This document shows positions 43,739 to 51,769 of a DNA stretch of 64,000 nt, one piece after another. The translations under genes and the position numbers were made by a program. The DNA comes from Azospirillum canadense (GTDB lineage Bacteria; Pseudomonadota; Alphaproteobacteria; Azospirillales; Azospirillaceae): positions 1,848,501 to 1,912,500 of the forward strand of contig NZ_JAOQNG010000001.1 in assembly GCF_025961225.1 (NCBI RefSeq), given 5' to 3'. A model generated the notes under the pieces. It was not told the DNA's origin and did no database searches. It saw only the letters and a program-made list of their open reading frames with translations. Position 1 is the stretch's first letter; each line of letters opens with the position of its first letter.

Positions 43739-44506
43739 TCAGCGACCTCCGGACACGTTGAGGATGGCGCCGGTCACGTAGGACGCGGCGTCGGACAGCA
43801 GCCACAGCACGCTCTCCGCCACCTCGTCCGCCGACCCCGGACGACCGATGGGCGGCGTAGAGGCGAGCGCGTCGAGCCGGCTGCCGTGGCCGGGGATGAC
43901 CTGGATCTCGGTGTCGATCAGGCCGGGCCGCACGCAGTTGACGCGGATGCCTTCCTTCCCGACCTCGCGGGCCAGCCCGATGGTCATGCTGTCCACGGCC
44001 CCCTTGGCGGCGGCGTAGGTGATGAACTCGTTGGGCGATCCCAGCACCGCGGCCATGGAGCCAACGTTGACGATGCTGCCGCCCGAGCCGCCGTGGCGGG
44101 TGGACATGCGCCGGACCGCCTCCCGCGCGCAGAGGATGGCGCCCAGCACGTCGATGTCCAGGGTGCGGCGGATGCCCTCCGCCGACGCCTCGTCCAGCCG
44201 GCCGTAGGGGCCGACGATACCGGCGTTGTTGACCAGCCCGGTGGGGCGGCCGAAGCGCGCTTCCGCGGCGTCGAACAGGGCCAGCACGTCCTCCTCCCGC
44301 GCGACGTCGCCACGGATGGCCTGCGCCTGCCCGCCGGCCTCGGTGATCGCCTTGACGGTGGCGTCGGCCGCGTCGGCGTTGCCGATATAGGAGAAAGTGA
44401 CGGCGTAGCCGCGCTGGGCGGCCATCTTCGCGACCGCGGCGCCGATGCCCCGGCTGCCGCCGGTGACGATGAGGGACTTCATGCCCGTATCCATGCCCGT
44501 GTCCAT
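43739..44506 (-). CDS. Short-chain dehydrogenase/reductase
   Basis: A 255-residue SDR with the nucleotide motif TGGSRGIG (residues 15-22), NNAGIVG, catalytic Ser in VGSMA and Tyr-x3-Lys in YAAAKGAVD, and the C-terminal YVTGAILNVSGGR. The first eight residues (MDTGMDTG, repeated) may not be translated; an ATG at 44482 fits the family better. It is the middle gene of the operon, six bases after the upstream dehydrogenase. Substrate unknown. Confidence 0.87.
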   Translation of the reverse strand: MDTGMDTGMKSLIVTGGSRGIGAAVAKMAAQRGYAVTFSYIGNADAADATVKAITEAGGQAQAIRGDVAREEDVLALFDAAEARFGRPTGLVNNAGIVGPYGRLDEASAEGIRRTLDIDVLGAILCAREAVRRMSTRHGGSGGSIVNVGSMAAVLGSPNEFITYAAAKGAVDSMTIGLAREVGKEGIRVNCVRPGLIDTEIQVIPGHGSRLDALASTPPIGRPGSADEVAESVLWLLSDAASYVTGAILNVSGGR

Positions 44507-44512
44507 AAGGGA

Positions 44513-45457
44513 TCAGCCTTCCGGGTTGTCGTTGGGCTGAGGCAGCGTGATGCCGGCCAGCCGCTCGAATATCTTGATGACCGCCGCGTCGTCCTCCCGG
44601 CCCAGGCCCGCCGAAGCCGCCATGGTGAACATCTGCAAGGCGGTGGCGGCGAGCGGCGTCGGGAAGGTCATGCGGCGCGCCGAATCGACGACGATGCCCA
44701 AATCCTTCACGAAGATGTCCACCGCGCTGTGCGGGCTGTAGTCGCCGTTCAGGATGTGCGGCACGCGGTTCTCGAACATCCAGCTGTTGCCGGCGCTGGA
44801 GGTGATGACGTCGTAAATGCGCTGCGGGTCGACCCCGGCGCGGATGCCGAAGGCCATCGCCTCCGCCGACGCCGCGATGTGCACGCCGGCCAGCAGCTGG
44901 TTGATGGTCTTCACGACGGAGCCCTGGCCATGCTCCGTCCCCACCCGGTGCAGCGTGCCGGATGCCGCGGCCAGCAGATCCTCCGCCCGCGCGAAGGCCT
45001 CCTCCGGGCCGGACGCCATGACGGTCATGCGCCCTTCCGCCGCCTTCACCGGGCCGCCGCTGACCGGCGCGTCCAGCATCAGCAGCCCCAGGTCGGCGAG
45101 CCGCCGCCCGGCGTCCGCCGCGTAGGCAGCCGGCACGGTGGCCGACTGGACGACGCAGCCGCCCTTCGGCAGGGTCGCGGCGATCCCGTTCGGCCCGAAC
45201 AGCACCGATTCGACTTGGTCGGCCGTGGCGACCAGGATCACCACGCGCTCCACCTGCCGGCCGAGTTCGGCGGGCGTCGCCGCGGCCTCCCCGCCGTGGG
45301 TGACGAGGCTCATGCACTTGGCCGGGGCCTCGTCGCAGCCGATGACGCGGAAGCCTCCGCGCAGCAGCGACAGGGCCACCCCCATGCCCATGGATCCCAG
45401 CCCGATGACGCCCGCGACGCGGGCCCTGATGTGGTCATCCCTGTGGTGGTCGCTCAT
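44513..45457 (-). CDS. 3-hydroxyisobutyrate dehydrogenase family protein (LtnD-like)
   Basis: A 314-residue beta-hydroxyacid dehydrogenase. The N-terminal nucleotide motif is GVIGLGSMGMGVALSLLRGG. The substrate motif DAPVSGGPVKAAEGRMTVMASG and catalytic Lys in VVKTINQLLAG are intact. Overall pattern and operon resemble L-threonate or related sugar-acid dehydrogenases, but this is a guess among the family. The ATG at 45457 is preceded by GGGGGG. First gene of the operon with the SDR and dehydratase. Confidence 0.85.
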   Translation of the reverse strand: MSDHHRDDHIRARVAGVIGLGSMGMGVALSLLRGGFRVIGCDEAPAKCMSLVTHGGEAAATPAELGRQVERVVILVATADQVESVLFGPNGIAATLPKGGCVVQSATVPAAYAADAGRRLADLGLLMLDAPVSGGPVKAAEGRMTVMASGPEEAFARAEDLLAAASGTLHRVGTEHGQGSVVKTINQLLAGVHIAASAEAMAFGIRAGVDPQRIYDVITSSAGNSWMFENRVPHILNGDYSPHSAVDIFVKDLGIVVDSARRMTFPTPLAATALQMFTMAASAGLGREDDAAVIKIFERLAGITLPQPNDNPEG

Positions 45458-45605
45458 GATCCCCCCGGCGGGCGGGACGCCCGCGCCTTTCGGTTGCCGT
45501 CTGCTGCGGCGTTGGCGGGAAGTGTCGGAGGGCGACGCCAATGCGTCAAGCCGCGGCGGTGGGTACGCCTCCCGACGGATGGCGGAACTGCGCCCGGCGC
45601 ATGAC

Positions 45606-45621
45606 GTTGACTTGAGTTAAC
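45606..45621. promoter_or_regulatory. Imperfect palindrome between divergent transcripts
   Basis: GTTGACTTGAGTTAAC is a near-palindrome (12 of 16 positions) in the 233-base space between the dehydrogenase operon and the cobalamin-sensor gene. It also offers a TTGACT -35. It might serve either gene. Evidence is weak. Confidence 0.3.
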
Positions 45622-45690
45622 GCCAAGCCGTGCCCATCCGCCCAGAATTTTTGCCCCGGGATCTTCATCCGAAGCCCTTGGAGGCGGTCC

Positions 45691-46767
45691 ATGAGCAGCA
45701 TCGCGCGTGAGGAAGAAGCCGCGGACCGCCTGGAGGCCCGCGCCTGGTGGGTCATCGACGCGACGATGGCCAAGCTGTTCCGCGCAAGGCCGATCATCCC
45801 AAAGGTCCTGGCCGAACAGGTTCGAGCCGCCTGCGCGCTGGACAACACGTTCCACCTCGCCTTCCTCGTCAACGCGACGGCCTTCGGCAGCCCCGCCCTG
45901 TTCGCCGGCTATGCGCTGTGGACCCGCCGCGTTCTGGCCAGCCGGGGCGTGCAGCCCGCCGACCTAACCGCGAACCTCGACTGCATGAAGGACGCCATCG
46001 CGGGCCTGATGCCCAAGCCGTCCGCCGACGCGATCCTTCCCATCCTGTCCGCCGCGCGGACCGCGCTGGACGAAACGCCCGCCTTTCCCGACCCCGAGGA
46101 ACCCGTTGGAGCCGATGCGCTGGACGGGCTGGCGCGACGGTACTTCCTGTCGGCCATGGAAGGGCGGACCGATCAGGCCATCGCCCTGGTCAAGCGAACC
46201 TTCGCGCGGGGCCAAGGCCTTCATGCGGTGTGCGACGACATCATCACGCCCGTGCAGCGCGAGATCGGCCACCTTTGGGAGCTGAACCGCATCACCGTGG
46301 CGGAGGAGCACCGCTGCTCCGCCATCACCCAGCTGGCCGTGGCGCAGCTCTATCCGCGCATCATAAGCCTGCGCAAACAGCACCGGAACGGCCGGTCTCT
46401 CGTCGCCGCGTCCGTCGGCGGCGATTTGCACGACCTCGGGCTGCGCCTGGTCTGCGACCGGTTCGGTGCCGCGGGATGGATGACGACCTATCTCGGCGCG
46501 TCGGTTCCCATGGCCGGGGTCGTCAGCATGGTGGCGGAGACGCGGCCGGACCTTCTTCTCCTGTCCGTGTCCATGGGCATGCACCTGCGCAGCGCCCGGA
46601 CGATCCTGCGCGCCATCCGCGCGCAGCCCGACACGCGCGACCTGCCCGTGCTCGTCGGCGGGCAAGCCCTGGCGGCCGATTGCGGGATTGCCGACCGACT
46701 GGAGGCAACCGCCGTCGCGCCGGATCCGGCCAGCGCCCTCGACCTCGCAAACCGCCTCCTGCCCTGA
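45691..46767 (+). CDS. Cobalamin-binding sensor protein without DNA-binding domain
   Basis: A 358-residue protein with an N-terminal helical domain of about 110 residues that I do not recognise, then a cobalamin cap bundle and a B12-binding Rossmann domain. The cap carries W196-x9-E206-H207 (LWELNRITVAEEH), the motif of adenosylcobalamin photoreceptors such as CarH. The Rossmann part has GGDLHDLGLRLV with His247, the lower cobalt ligand, and later LLLLSVSMGMHL and LPVLVGGQAL. Unlike CarH it has no MerR helix-turn-helix and no methyltransferase domain. A light, redox or B12 sensor acting on a partner protein is likely. An unusual receiver is encoded 129 bases downstream. Confidence 0.82.
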   Translation: MSSIAREEEAADRLEARAWWVIDATMAKLFRARPIIPKVLAEQVRAACALDNTFHLAFLVNATAFGSPALFAGYALWTRRVLASRGVQPADLTANLDCMKDAIAGLMPKPSADAILPILSAARTALDETPAFPDPEEPVGADALDGLARRYFLSAMEGRTDQAIALVKRTFARGQGLHAVCDDIITPVQREIGHLWELNRITVAEEHRCSAITQLAVAQLYPRIISLRKQHRNGRSLVAASVGGDLHDLGLRLVCDRFGAAGWMTTYLGASVPMAGVVSMVAETRPDLLLLSVSMGMHLRSARTILRAIRAQPDTRDLPVLVGGQALAADCGIADRLEATAVAPDPASALDLANRLLP

Positions 46768-46896
46768 CGAAGGGAGTAGAGGATGCGCCTAGGACGATAA
46801 ATCCTGCTCCATCATCGGATCATCACCGACGGCCCACTCTTCACCGCCCACAATGAGCCCACATGAAGCTGTGGAGGGAATGGCAAGGAGAATTCA

Positions 46897-47313
46897 ATGC
46901 CGGAAAGACAAGAAGGCGTTCCCATCCTTCTGTTCGTCGACGATGACGATTTGGTTCTTTTGAGCCTTCAGGCGTTCTTTTCCGCCGCGGGCTACGAGAC
47001 GCTGGCGTTCCGGACGCTCGGCGAAGCCCTGCGGCTGTGCAGGCGTTTCGCGATCATTCCCGCGGCGGTGATCCTGAACTATCACCTCCACGATGGGCTG
47101 TCGTTCGAGGCACGGCTGGCCCTGTTGTCCGATGACATCCCCGACGCGCCCCTCGCCGTCCTGACCGGCGACATGTCCCAGCAGACGGCGACCATCGTCA
47201 AGGACCGAGGGATCTCGCTGCTGCACAAGCCGGTTTCGCCCCTGGACCTGCTGACCCATGTCCGCGGCCTGATTGGTTTCGGCACCGTCCAGGACCTGGG
47301 AAGCCCCCATTGA
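46897..47313 (+). CDS. Stand-alone receiver with Asp-to-Asn change (pseudo-receiver)
   Basis: A 138-residue response-regulator receiver. The acidic pocket is present (VDDDD, residues 14-18), as are Thr90 in AVLTGD and Lys111 in LLHKPVSP. The phosphorylation site, however, reads ILNYHLHDG: Asn61 stands where Asp should be, and the codon is AAC. It is therefore unlikely to take a phosphoryl group and may switch by protein contact. No output domain follows. AAGGAG precedes the ATG. It shares direction and neighbourhood with the cobalamin sensor, its possible partner. Confidence 0.85.
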   Translation: MPERQEGVPILLFVDDDDLVLLSLQAFFSAAGYETLAFRTLGEALRLCRRFAIIPAAVILNYHLHDGLSFEARLALLSDDIPDAPLAVLTGDMSQQTATIVKDRGISLLHKPVSPLDLLTHVRGLIGFGTVQDLGSPH

Positions 47314-47410
47314 GCAGTTCTCCCCAAGCGCATCCAGGCCCACCATTTCACAGGTGCAAACTGTCGAAAAGGCGGTTATTCGAGTGCCTATCATCGTTGG
47401 ATAGGAAGCC

Positions 47411-48517
47411 ATGACCCGAGCACTCCCGACCGCGCGCCCCTGGCTGGACGAGGCGTTGCGCCGCATCGAGGCGGATTTCAACCGGTCGGCCGACACGCAC
47501 CTGCTGCGCCTGCCGATCCCGGCGGCGCCGGGCATCACGCTCTACTTCAAGGACGAATCCACCCACCCCACCGGCAGCCTGAAGCACCGGCTGGCGCGCT
47601 CCCTCTTCCTCTATGCGCTGTGCAACGGCTGGGTTCGCGAGGGGACCACGGTGATCGAGGCGTCCTCGGGCTCCACCGCCGTGTCGGAGGCCTACTTCGC
47701 CCAGCTTCTCGACCTGCCCTTCGTCGCCGTGGTGCCGCGCGGCACCTCGCCCGCCAAGATCGCGCAGATCGAGTTCTACGGCGGCCGCTGCCACATGGTG
47801 GAGCGCGCGTCCGAGGTCTGCGCCGAGGCGCTGAGGCTCGCCGAGGCCTGCAACGGCCACTTCATGGACCAGTTCACCTACGCGGAGCGCGCGACCGACT
47901 GGCGCGGCAACAACAACATCGCGCAGTCCATCTTCGAGCAGATGGCGCAGGAGCCGAACCCCGTGCCGGACTGGATCGTCTGCGCGGCGGGCACCGGCGG
48001 CACGTCGGCGACCATGGGGCGCTTCGTGCGCTACCGCCGGATGGCGACCCGGGTCTGCGTGCCCGATCCGGAGCATTCGGCCTTCTTCGACGGCTTCCGC
48101 AACCACGACCCCAAGGCCACGGTCGACCGCGGCTCGCGCATCGAAGGAATCGGCCGGCCGCGCGTGGAGCCGTCCTTCCAGCCGGGCGTGATCGACCGCA
48201 TGATCAAGGTGCCGGACGCCGCCAGCGTCGCCGCCGTCTGGGTCCTTCGGGAACGGCTGGGGCGGTCCTGCGGCGGCTCCACCGGCACGAACATGGTCGG
48301 GTCCATCCAGTTGATCGCCGAGATGATGCGCGACGGGCGACAGGGCAGCGTCGTGACCCTGATCTGCGATCCGGGCGAACGCTACGCCGGCACCTACTTC
48401 AACCGCGACTGGCTGGCCGCCAACGGCCTGGACATCGACGCGTGGGTGGAGCGCATCGACGCCTTCTTCCGCACGGGCGACTGGGACGGCGCCGGCCTGG
48501 AATCGGTCGAGCGCTAA
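47411..48517 (+). CDS. PLP-dependent cysteine-synthase-like enzyme (Cds1-like)
   Basis: A 368-residue fold-type II PLP enzyme. The cofactor Lys58 lies in [11 protein letters not shown], the substrate loop is [13 protein letters not shown], and the phosphate loop is [13 protein letters not shown]. The long C-terminal part with [16 protein letters not shown] and [15 protein letters not shown] matches the Cds1 group of L-cysteine desulfhydrases, which release hydrogen sulfide, pyruvate and ammonia. Cysteine synthase activity cannot be excluded. It ends two bases from the convergent AraC-family gene. Confidence 0.85.
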   Translation: MTRALPTARPWLDEALRRIEADFNRSADTHLLRLPIPAAPGITLYFKDESTHPTGSLKHRLARSLFLYALCNGWVREGTTVIEASSGSTAVSEAYFAQLLDLPFVAVVPRGTSPAKIAQIEFYGGRCHMVERASEVCAEALRLAEACNGHFMDQFTYAERATDWRGNNNIAQSIFEQMAQEPNPVPDWIVCAAGTGGTSATMGRFVRYRRMATRVCVPDPEHSAFFDGFRNHDPKATVDRGSRIEGIGRPRVEPSFQPGVIDRMIKVPDAASVAAVWVLRERLGRSCGGSTGTNMVGSIQLIAEMMRDGRQGSVVTLICDPGERYAGTYFNRDWLAANGLDIDAWVERIDAFFRTGDWDGAGLESVER

Positions 48518-48519
48518 AA

Positions 48520-49410
48520 TCAACGCCCGCCGAGGCTCTCCCCGATCAGCCGGTAGAACCAGAAGGCCTCGTCCTTTGCGACGCGCTCGTCCAGCCGTCC
48601 CGGGGACAGGCCGGTGACGCGGCGGATGTCGCGGCCCATGTGCGACTGGTCGGCGAATCCCGCGTCGCCGGCCAGCGCGGCGAGGTCCAGTGGCGTTCCG
48701 TCGCGCGTCGCGCTGGCACGGACGACCGCCTCCTCCACGCGGGCGAAAAGCTGCAGGTCGCGCTGGCTTTGCCCGGTCGCGATCTTGATGCGGCGCTGGA
48801 TCTGCCGCACGCCGTGCCCCGCTCTGGACAGCACGGCCTTTGCTGCCAGCGTCCGCAGCCAGTCCCCCAGCAGCGGCGCCGCGCGGGCATCGCGTGGGCG
48901 CGGACCGGACCACAACGGCTCCAGCCCCTCTTCCAGCCGGAGGAACGGCTCGCCGTCCGCACCATGATCGAACAGCGACCGGCAGGCGGTGAGGAACAGG
49001 CCGGACGCCACCTCCTCCAGCGGCCGGACGCGGTCGACCAGCTGGTCCGCACCGGCCCCGGTCAGGCGGGCCAAGGCTTCCGGGTAAAAGGCGACCGACA
49101 GGACTTGCACCGGTCCCGGCGACCAGCTGGCGAAGGGGCGGCGCTGCGGCCCGGTCAGGAACAGCCGCGGCAGCGGCGGGCCGAGCACTGGGACACCGTC
49201 GGTCCCACGCTCCTCCACCATGTGGATGGTTCCATCGAAGATCCAGGAGACCACCGCCAGCGGCGAGGCCGGGAAATAATTGAAGCGCTGGTCGTCGGTC
49301 AGCGCCCGCGCGCGCGTGTCGCGCTCCATGCCGACGAAAATGCAGGCGCCCAGGGCCGCGCGCGGAAACAGCAGGCGGGCGGAGCCGGCCCGGGATATGG
49401 GGAGGGGCAT
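48520..49410 (-). CDS. AraC-family transcriptional regulator
   Basis: A 296-residue regulator. The C-terminal double helix-turn-helix is recognisable: GVRQIQRRIKIATGQSQRDL, then LAALAGDAGFADQSHMGRDI and RRVTGLSPGRL. The N-terminal 170 residues are a small-molecule or self-association domain without clear identity. The frame is open far upstream, but the ATG at 49410 suits the divergent esterase gene. GGAG lies a little far (12 bases) upstream. Control of the divergent esterase gene is likely. Confidence 0.82.
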   Translation of the reverse strand: MPLPISRAGSARLLFPRAALGACIFVGMERDTRARALTDDQRFNYFPASPLAVVSWIFDGTIHMVEERGTDGVPVLGPPLPRLFLTGPQRRPFASWSPGPVQVLSVAFYPEALARLTGAGADQLVDRVRPLEEVASGLFLTACRSLFDHGADGEPFLRLEEGLEPLWSGPRPRDARAAPLLGDWLRTLAAKAVLSRAGHGVRQIQRRIKIATGQSQRDLQLFARVEEAVVRASATRDGTPLDLAALAGDAGFADQSHMGRDIRRVTGLSPGRLDERVAKDEAFWFYRLIGESLGGR

Positions 49411-49487
49411 GGCGGATGTCGTCTCCGTTCTATACGGCCGGCCGGGTGTCCGGCGAGATGGCGCCGACCGACCATCGGAGCCCGGCC

Positions 49488-50591
49488 ATGCCCAAAAACG
49501 CAAAGTCCAAAAGCGCAAAGTCCAAAATCATACTTCAGGGGCGCACCAGCCACAAATACCGCAGCCTCGCCACTCTTGCGCTCACCACGTTGCGCGTCAT
49601 GGCTTGCCGCGCCGCCGGCCGGCCGCTGGTGCCGGAATGGACGATCCCGTTCGAGATCGGCAACCTGTTCTGGCGCGCGCAGTTCAACCACGCCTTCGCG
49701 CTCGGGAACATCGCGGAAGGCCGCGCCTATTTCGACAGCCTCGTCGCGGTGGTGGACGCGAACCCGGCGGTCGACATCAGGCCAAGCCGGCCCGGCGAGC
49801 CGCGCGGCGACTGGTTCATCCCCCACACACGGACGGGCGATGCCACCCTGCTCTACTTCCACGGCGGCGGCTACAGCTTCTACGCCTCCGTGACCCGGCA
49901 TTTCATCGCCATGCTGGCTCATACGCTGGGCCTGCCCATCTTCGCCCCCGACTACCGCCTGACGCCCGAACACCCGCACCCGGCGCAGATCGAGGACGCG
50001 CTGGCCGCCTACCGTTTCCTGCTCGACCAAGGGATCGATCCGGCCCGCCTTGTGGTGTGCGGCGACTCTGCGGGCGGCCACCTGACGCTGATGACCATCG
50101 CCGGGCTGGCCGAGGCGGGACTCCCTCAGCCGGCGATCGGCATCGCTCTCAGCCCTTGGACCGACGTCGGCCGGCGCGGCGCCAGCCAGTTCGGCAATGA
50201 CCGCTACGACCTCGTCCAGGGTTACATGACGTTGCGCTTTGCGGAATGGCTGAAGGGATCGGGCGGCTTCACCGACGCCGAACTGTCGCCTATTGCGCGG
50301 GATTTCCGGGGATTGGCGCCGCTCTACCTCCAGGCCGGCGGCAAGGAAATCCTTGTCGACATGATCCGCGACTTCGCCCGGACCGTGCAGGAACAGGGCG
50401 CCCGGGTCCGGCTGGAGGTGTGGGAGCACATGACCCACGAGTTCCAAGCGCATGGCCAGGAGTTGCCGGAAAGCCGCGAAGCGTTCGCCCGCCTGGGCGA
50501 GGCGATCCGCTGGGCGACGGAACCGGCTGGCCGCGAACGGGGCTTCCCGCCCGGCCCGCGGATCGAGGTGGAAACGCTGTGCGACGACTGA
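49488..50591 (+). CDS. Alpha/beta hydrolase, hormone-sensitive-lipase type
   Basis: A 367-residue esterase. The oxyanion motif HGGGYSFY and the nucleophile Ser194 in CGDSAGGHL are diagnostic of the HSL family. The acid and His are expected in LQAGGKEILVDM and EHMTHEFQAHG. Before the catalytic domain are about 100 residues with a Lys/Ser-rich start (KNAKSKSAKSK). Earlier ATGs at 49416 and 49458 are possible starts; 49488 has GGAG eight bases upstream. It is divergent from the AraC-family regulator. Confidence 0.82.
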   Translation: MPKNAKSKSAKSKIILQGRTSHKYRSLATLALTTLRVMACRAAGRPLVPEWTIPFEIGNLFWRAQFNHAFALGNIAEGRAYFDSLVAVVDANPAVDIRPSRPGEPRGDWFIPHTRTGDATLLYFHGGGYSFYASVTRHFIAMLAHTLGLPIFAPDYRLTPEHPHPAQIEDALAAYRFLLDQGIDPARLVVCGDSAGGHLTLMTIAGLAEAGLPQPAIGIALSPWTDVGRRGASQFGNDRYDLVQGYMTLRFAEWLKGSGGFTDAELSPIARDFRGLAPLYLQAGGKEILVDMIRDFARTVQEQGARVRLEVWEHMTHEFQAHGQELPESREAFARLGEAIRWATEPAGRERGFPPGPRIEVETLCDD

Positions 50592-50600
50592 ACCCGACCC

Positions 50601-51719
50601 CTACACCCACAGGCGCTTCGGCACGCGCAGCAGTATCCACAGCACCAGCAGGTGTGCCATGGCCCATGCCAAGGCGGCGGCGGGCATCAGCCATTCCGGG
50701 GCGGTGCTCGCCGCGGCGACGCGCAACGCAGCGGCGAGGCTGACCAGCGCCACGGCCGCCGTCGCCGGGCGCGGGAAGTCGGGCGGCAGCGCCTCCCGCT
50801 GCAAGGTGGCGCGCACCATCATGGAGGCGGCCAGCGTGCCGAGCGCCCCCGCCCCCATCACGTGCCACGCCGCCCCGCCCGCGAGCGGGTCCAGCCGCTC
50901 GATCCCCAGGAACAGCCAGCCCAGCCCGAGCCAGCCGTAGCCGAGATGCAGGCTCCACAGGTCGGGCCGGCGCAGCACCGCGTCGGTGCGCCAGCGGGCC
51001 AGCCGCGCCCAGGCGGTCAGGCCGGCGACCATGGCGCCCGCGGCGCCGATCCACGGCACCGGCCAGGGCCAGTTGCCGGCCGCGACGGTCAGCGCGGCCA
51101 GGATCGCCCCCGCGGCGCCGGCCCACTCCAGCCGGGGCTGCACGCGCTCGACGAGAGTGCCGCCCTGCCGCCGCACCTCCCCGGCCGTGGCGGACGGGAT
51201 GATCCGGCCGCCCATCACCAGCATCAGGATGCCGACGAGGTGCAGCGCGAACAGCGCGCCGGTGCGCCCGCCGTCGCCGCCCCACCAGGCCAGCGCCTCG
51301 GCCAGCGCGAAAGCGCCGATCACCGGGCCGAACAGCGTGTTGTGGCCGCTCTTCGCCGCCCGCAGGAAGGGCACCCCGGCGACCACGAACAGCACCACCG
51401 GATAGGCCAGCGCCAGCGGCGCCGCGATCGGCGGCGGCAGGCCGCCCAGCACAGCGACCCGCCCGGCCAGCCACGCCAGGAAGGCGAGCCCGAGCGCACT
51501 GCGGGAGGGCCGCGTCAGCAGGAAACCGCCGACCACCGCCAGCGCGTAGCCCATCAGCATCTCGTGCGCGTGCAGCGCCGGCGTCCAGCCGATGCCGAGC
51601 CAGCCGAAGTAGCCGGCGACCCACAGCGGCACGCTGAGCGCCGCGTAGAGCGCCGCAGCTGGGAAGAACAGGCGGTGTCCCCAGGGGCGCCGGGGCGTTG
51701 GTGGAACGAAGAAGGACAT
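50601..51719 (-). CDS. NnrS-family membrane protein (copy 2)
   Basis: A 372-residue, 12-helix NnrS relative: LFFPAAALYAALSVPLWV at the start, WTPALHAHEMLMGYALAVVGGFLLTRP, LHLVGILMLVMGGRIIPSATAG, and AAWHVMGAGALGTLAASMMVRATLQ. It is more diverged than copy 1 and has no FNR-type box in its short upstream space. It lies 50 bases after the acetyl-CoA-synthetase-like gene in the same direction and may be read through from it. Confidence 0.88.
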   Translation of the reverse strand: MSFFVPPTPRRPWGHRLFFPAAALYAALSVPLWVAGYFGWLGIGWTPALHAHEMLMGYALAVVGGFLLTRPSRSALGLAFLAWLAGRVAVLGGLPPPIAAPLALAYPVVLFVVAGVPFLRAAKSGHNTLFGPVIGAFALAEALAWWGGDGGRTGALFALHLVGILMLVMGGRIIPSATAGEVRRQGGTLVERVQPRLEWAGAAGAILAALTVAAGNWPWPVPWIGAAGAMVAGLTAWARLARWRTDAVLRRPDLWSLHLGYGWLGLGWLFLGIERLDPLAGGAAWHVMGAGALGTLAASMMVRATLQREALPPDFPRPATAAVALVSLAAALRVAAASTAPEWLMPAAALAWAMAHLLVLWILLRVPKRLWV

Positions 51720-51769
51720 GGGGCGCTCGGCTGGCGAAGGATTGCCACCTTAACCCGGAAGGCCGCGCC

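Noticed and set aside
42635..45604. 989-codon plus-strand open frame across three dehydrogenase/dehydratase genes
   Set aside because: It is the antisense of three well-recognised enzymes; long antisense frames are expected at this GC content.
45458..45690. Cobalamin riboswitch upstream of the cobalamin-binding protein
   Set aside because: No B12-box-like segment was seen, and the space is short and lacks the long folded leader such switches need.
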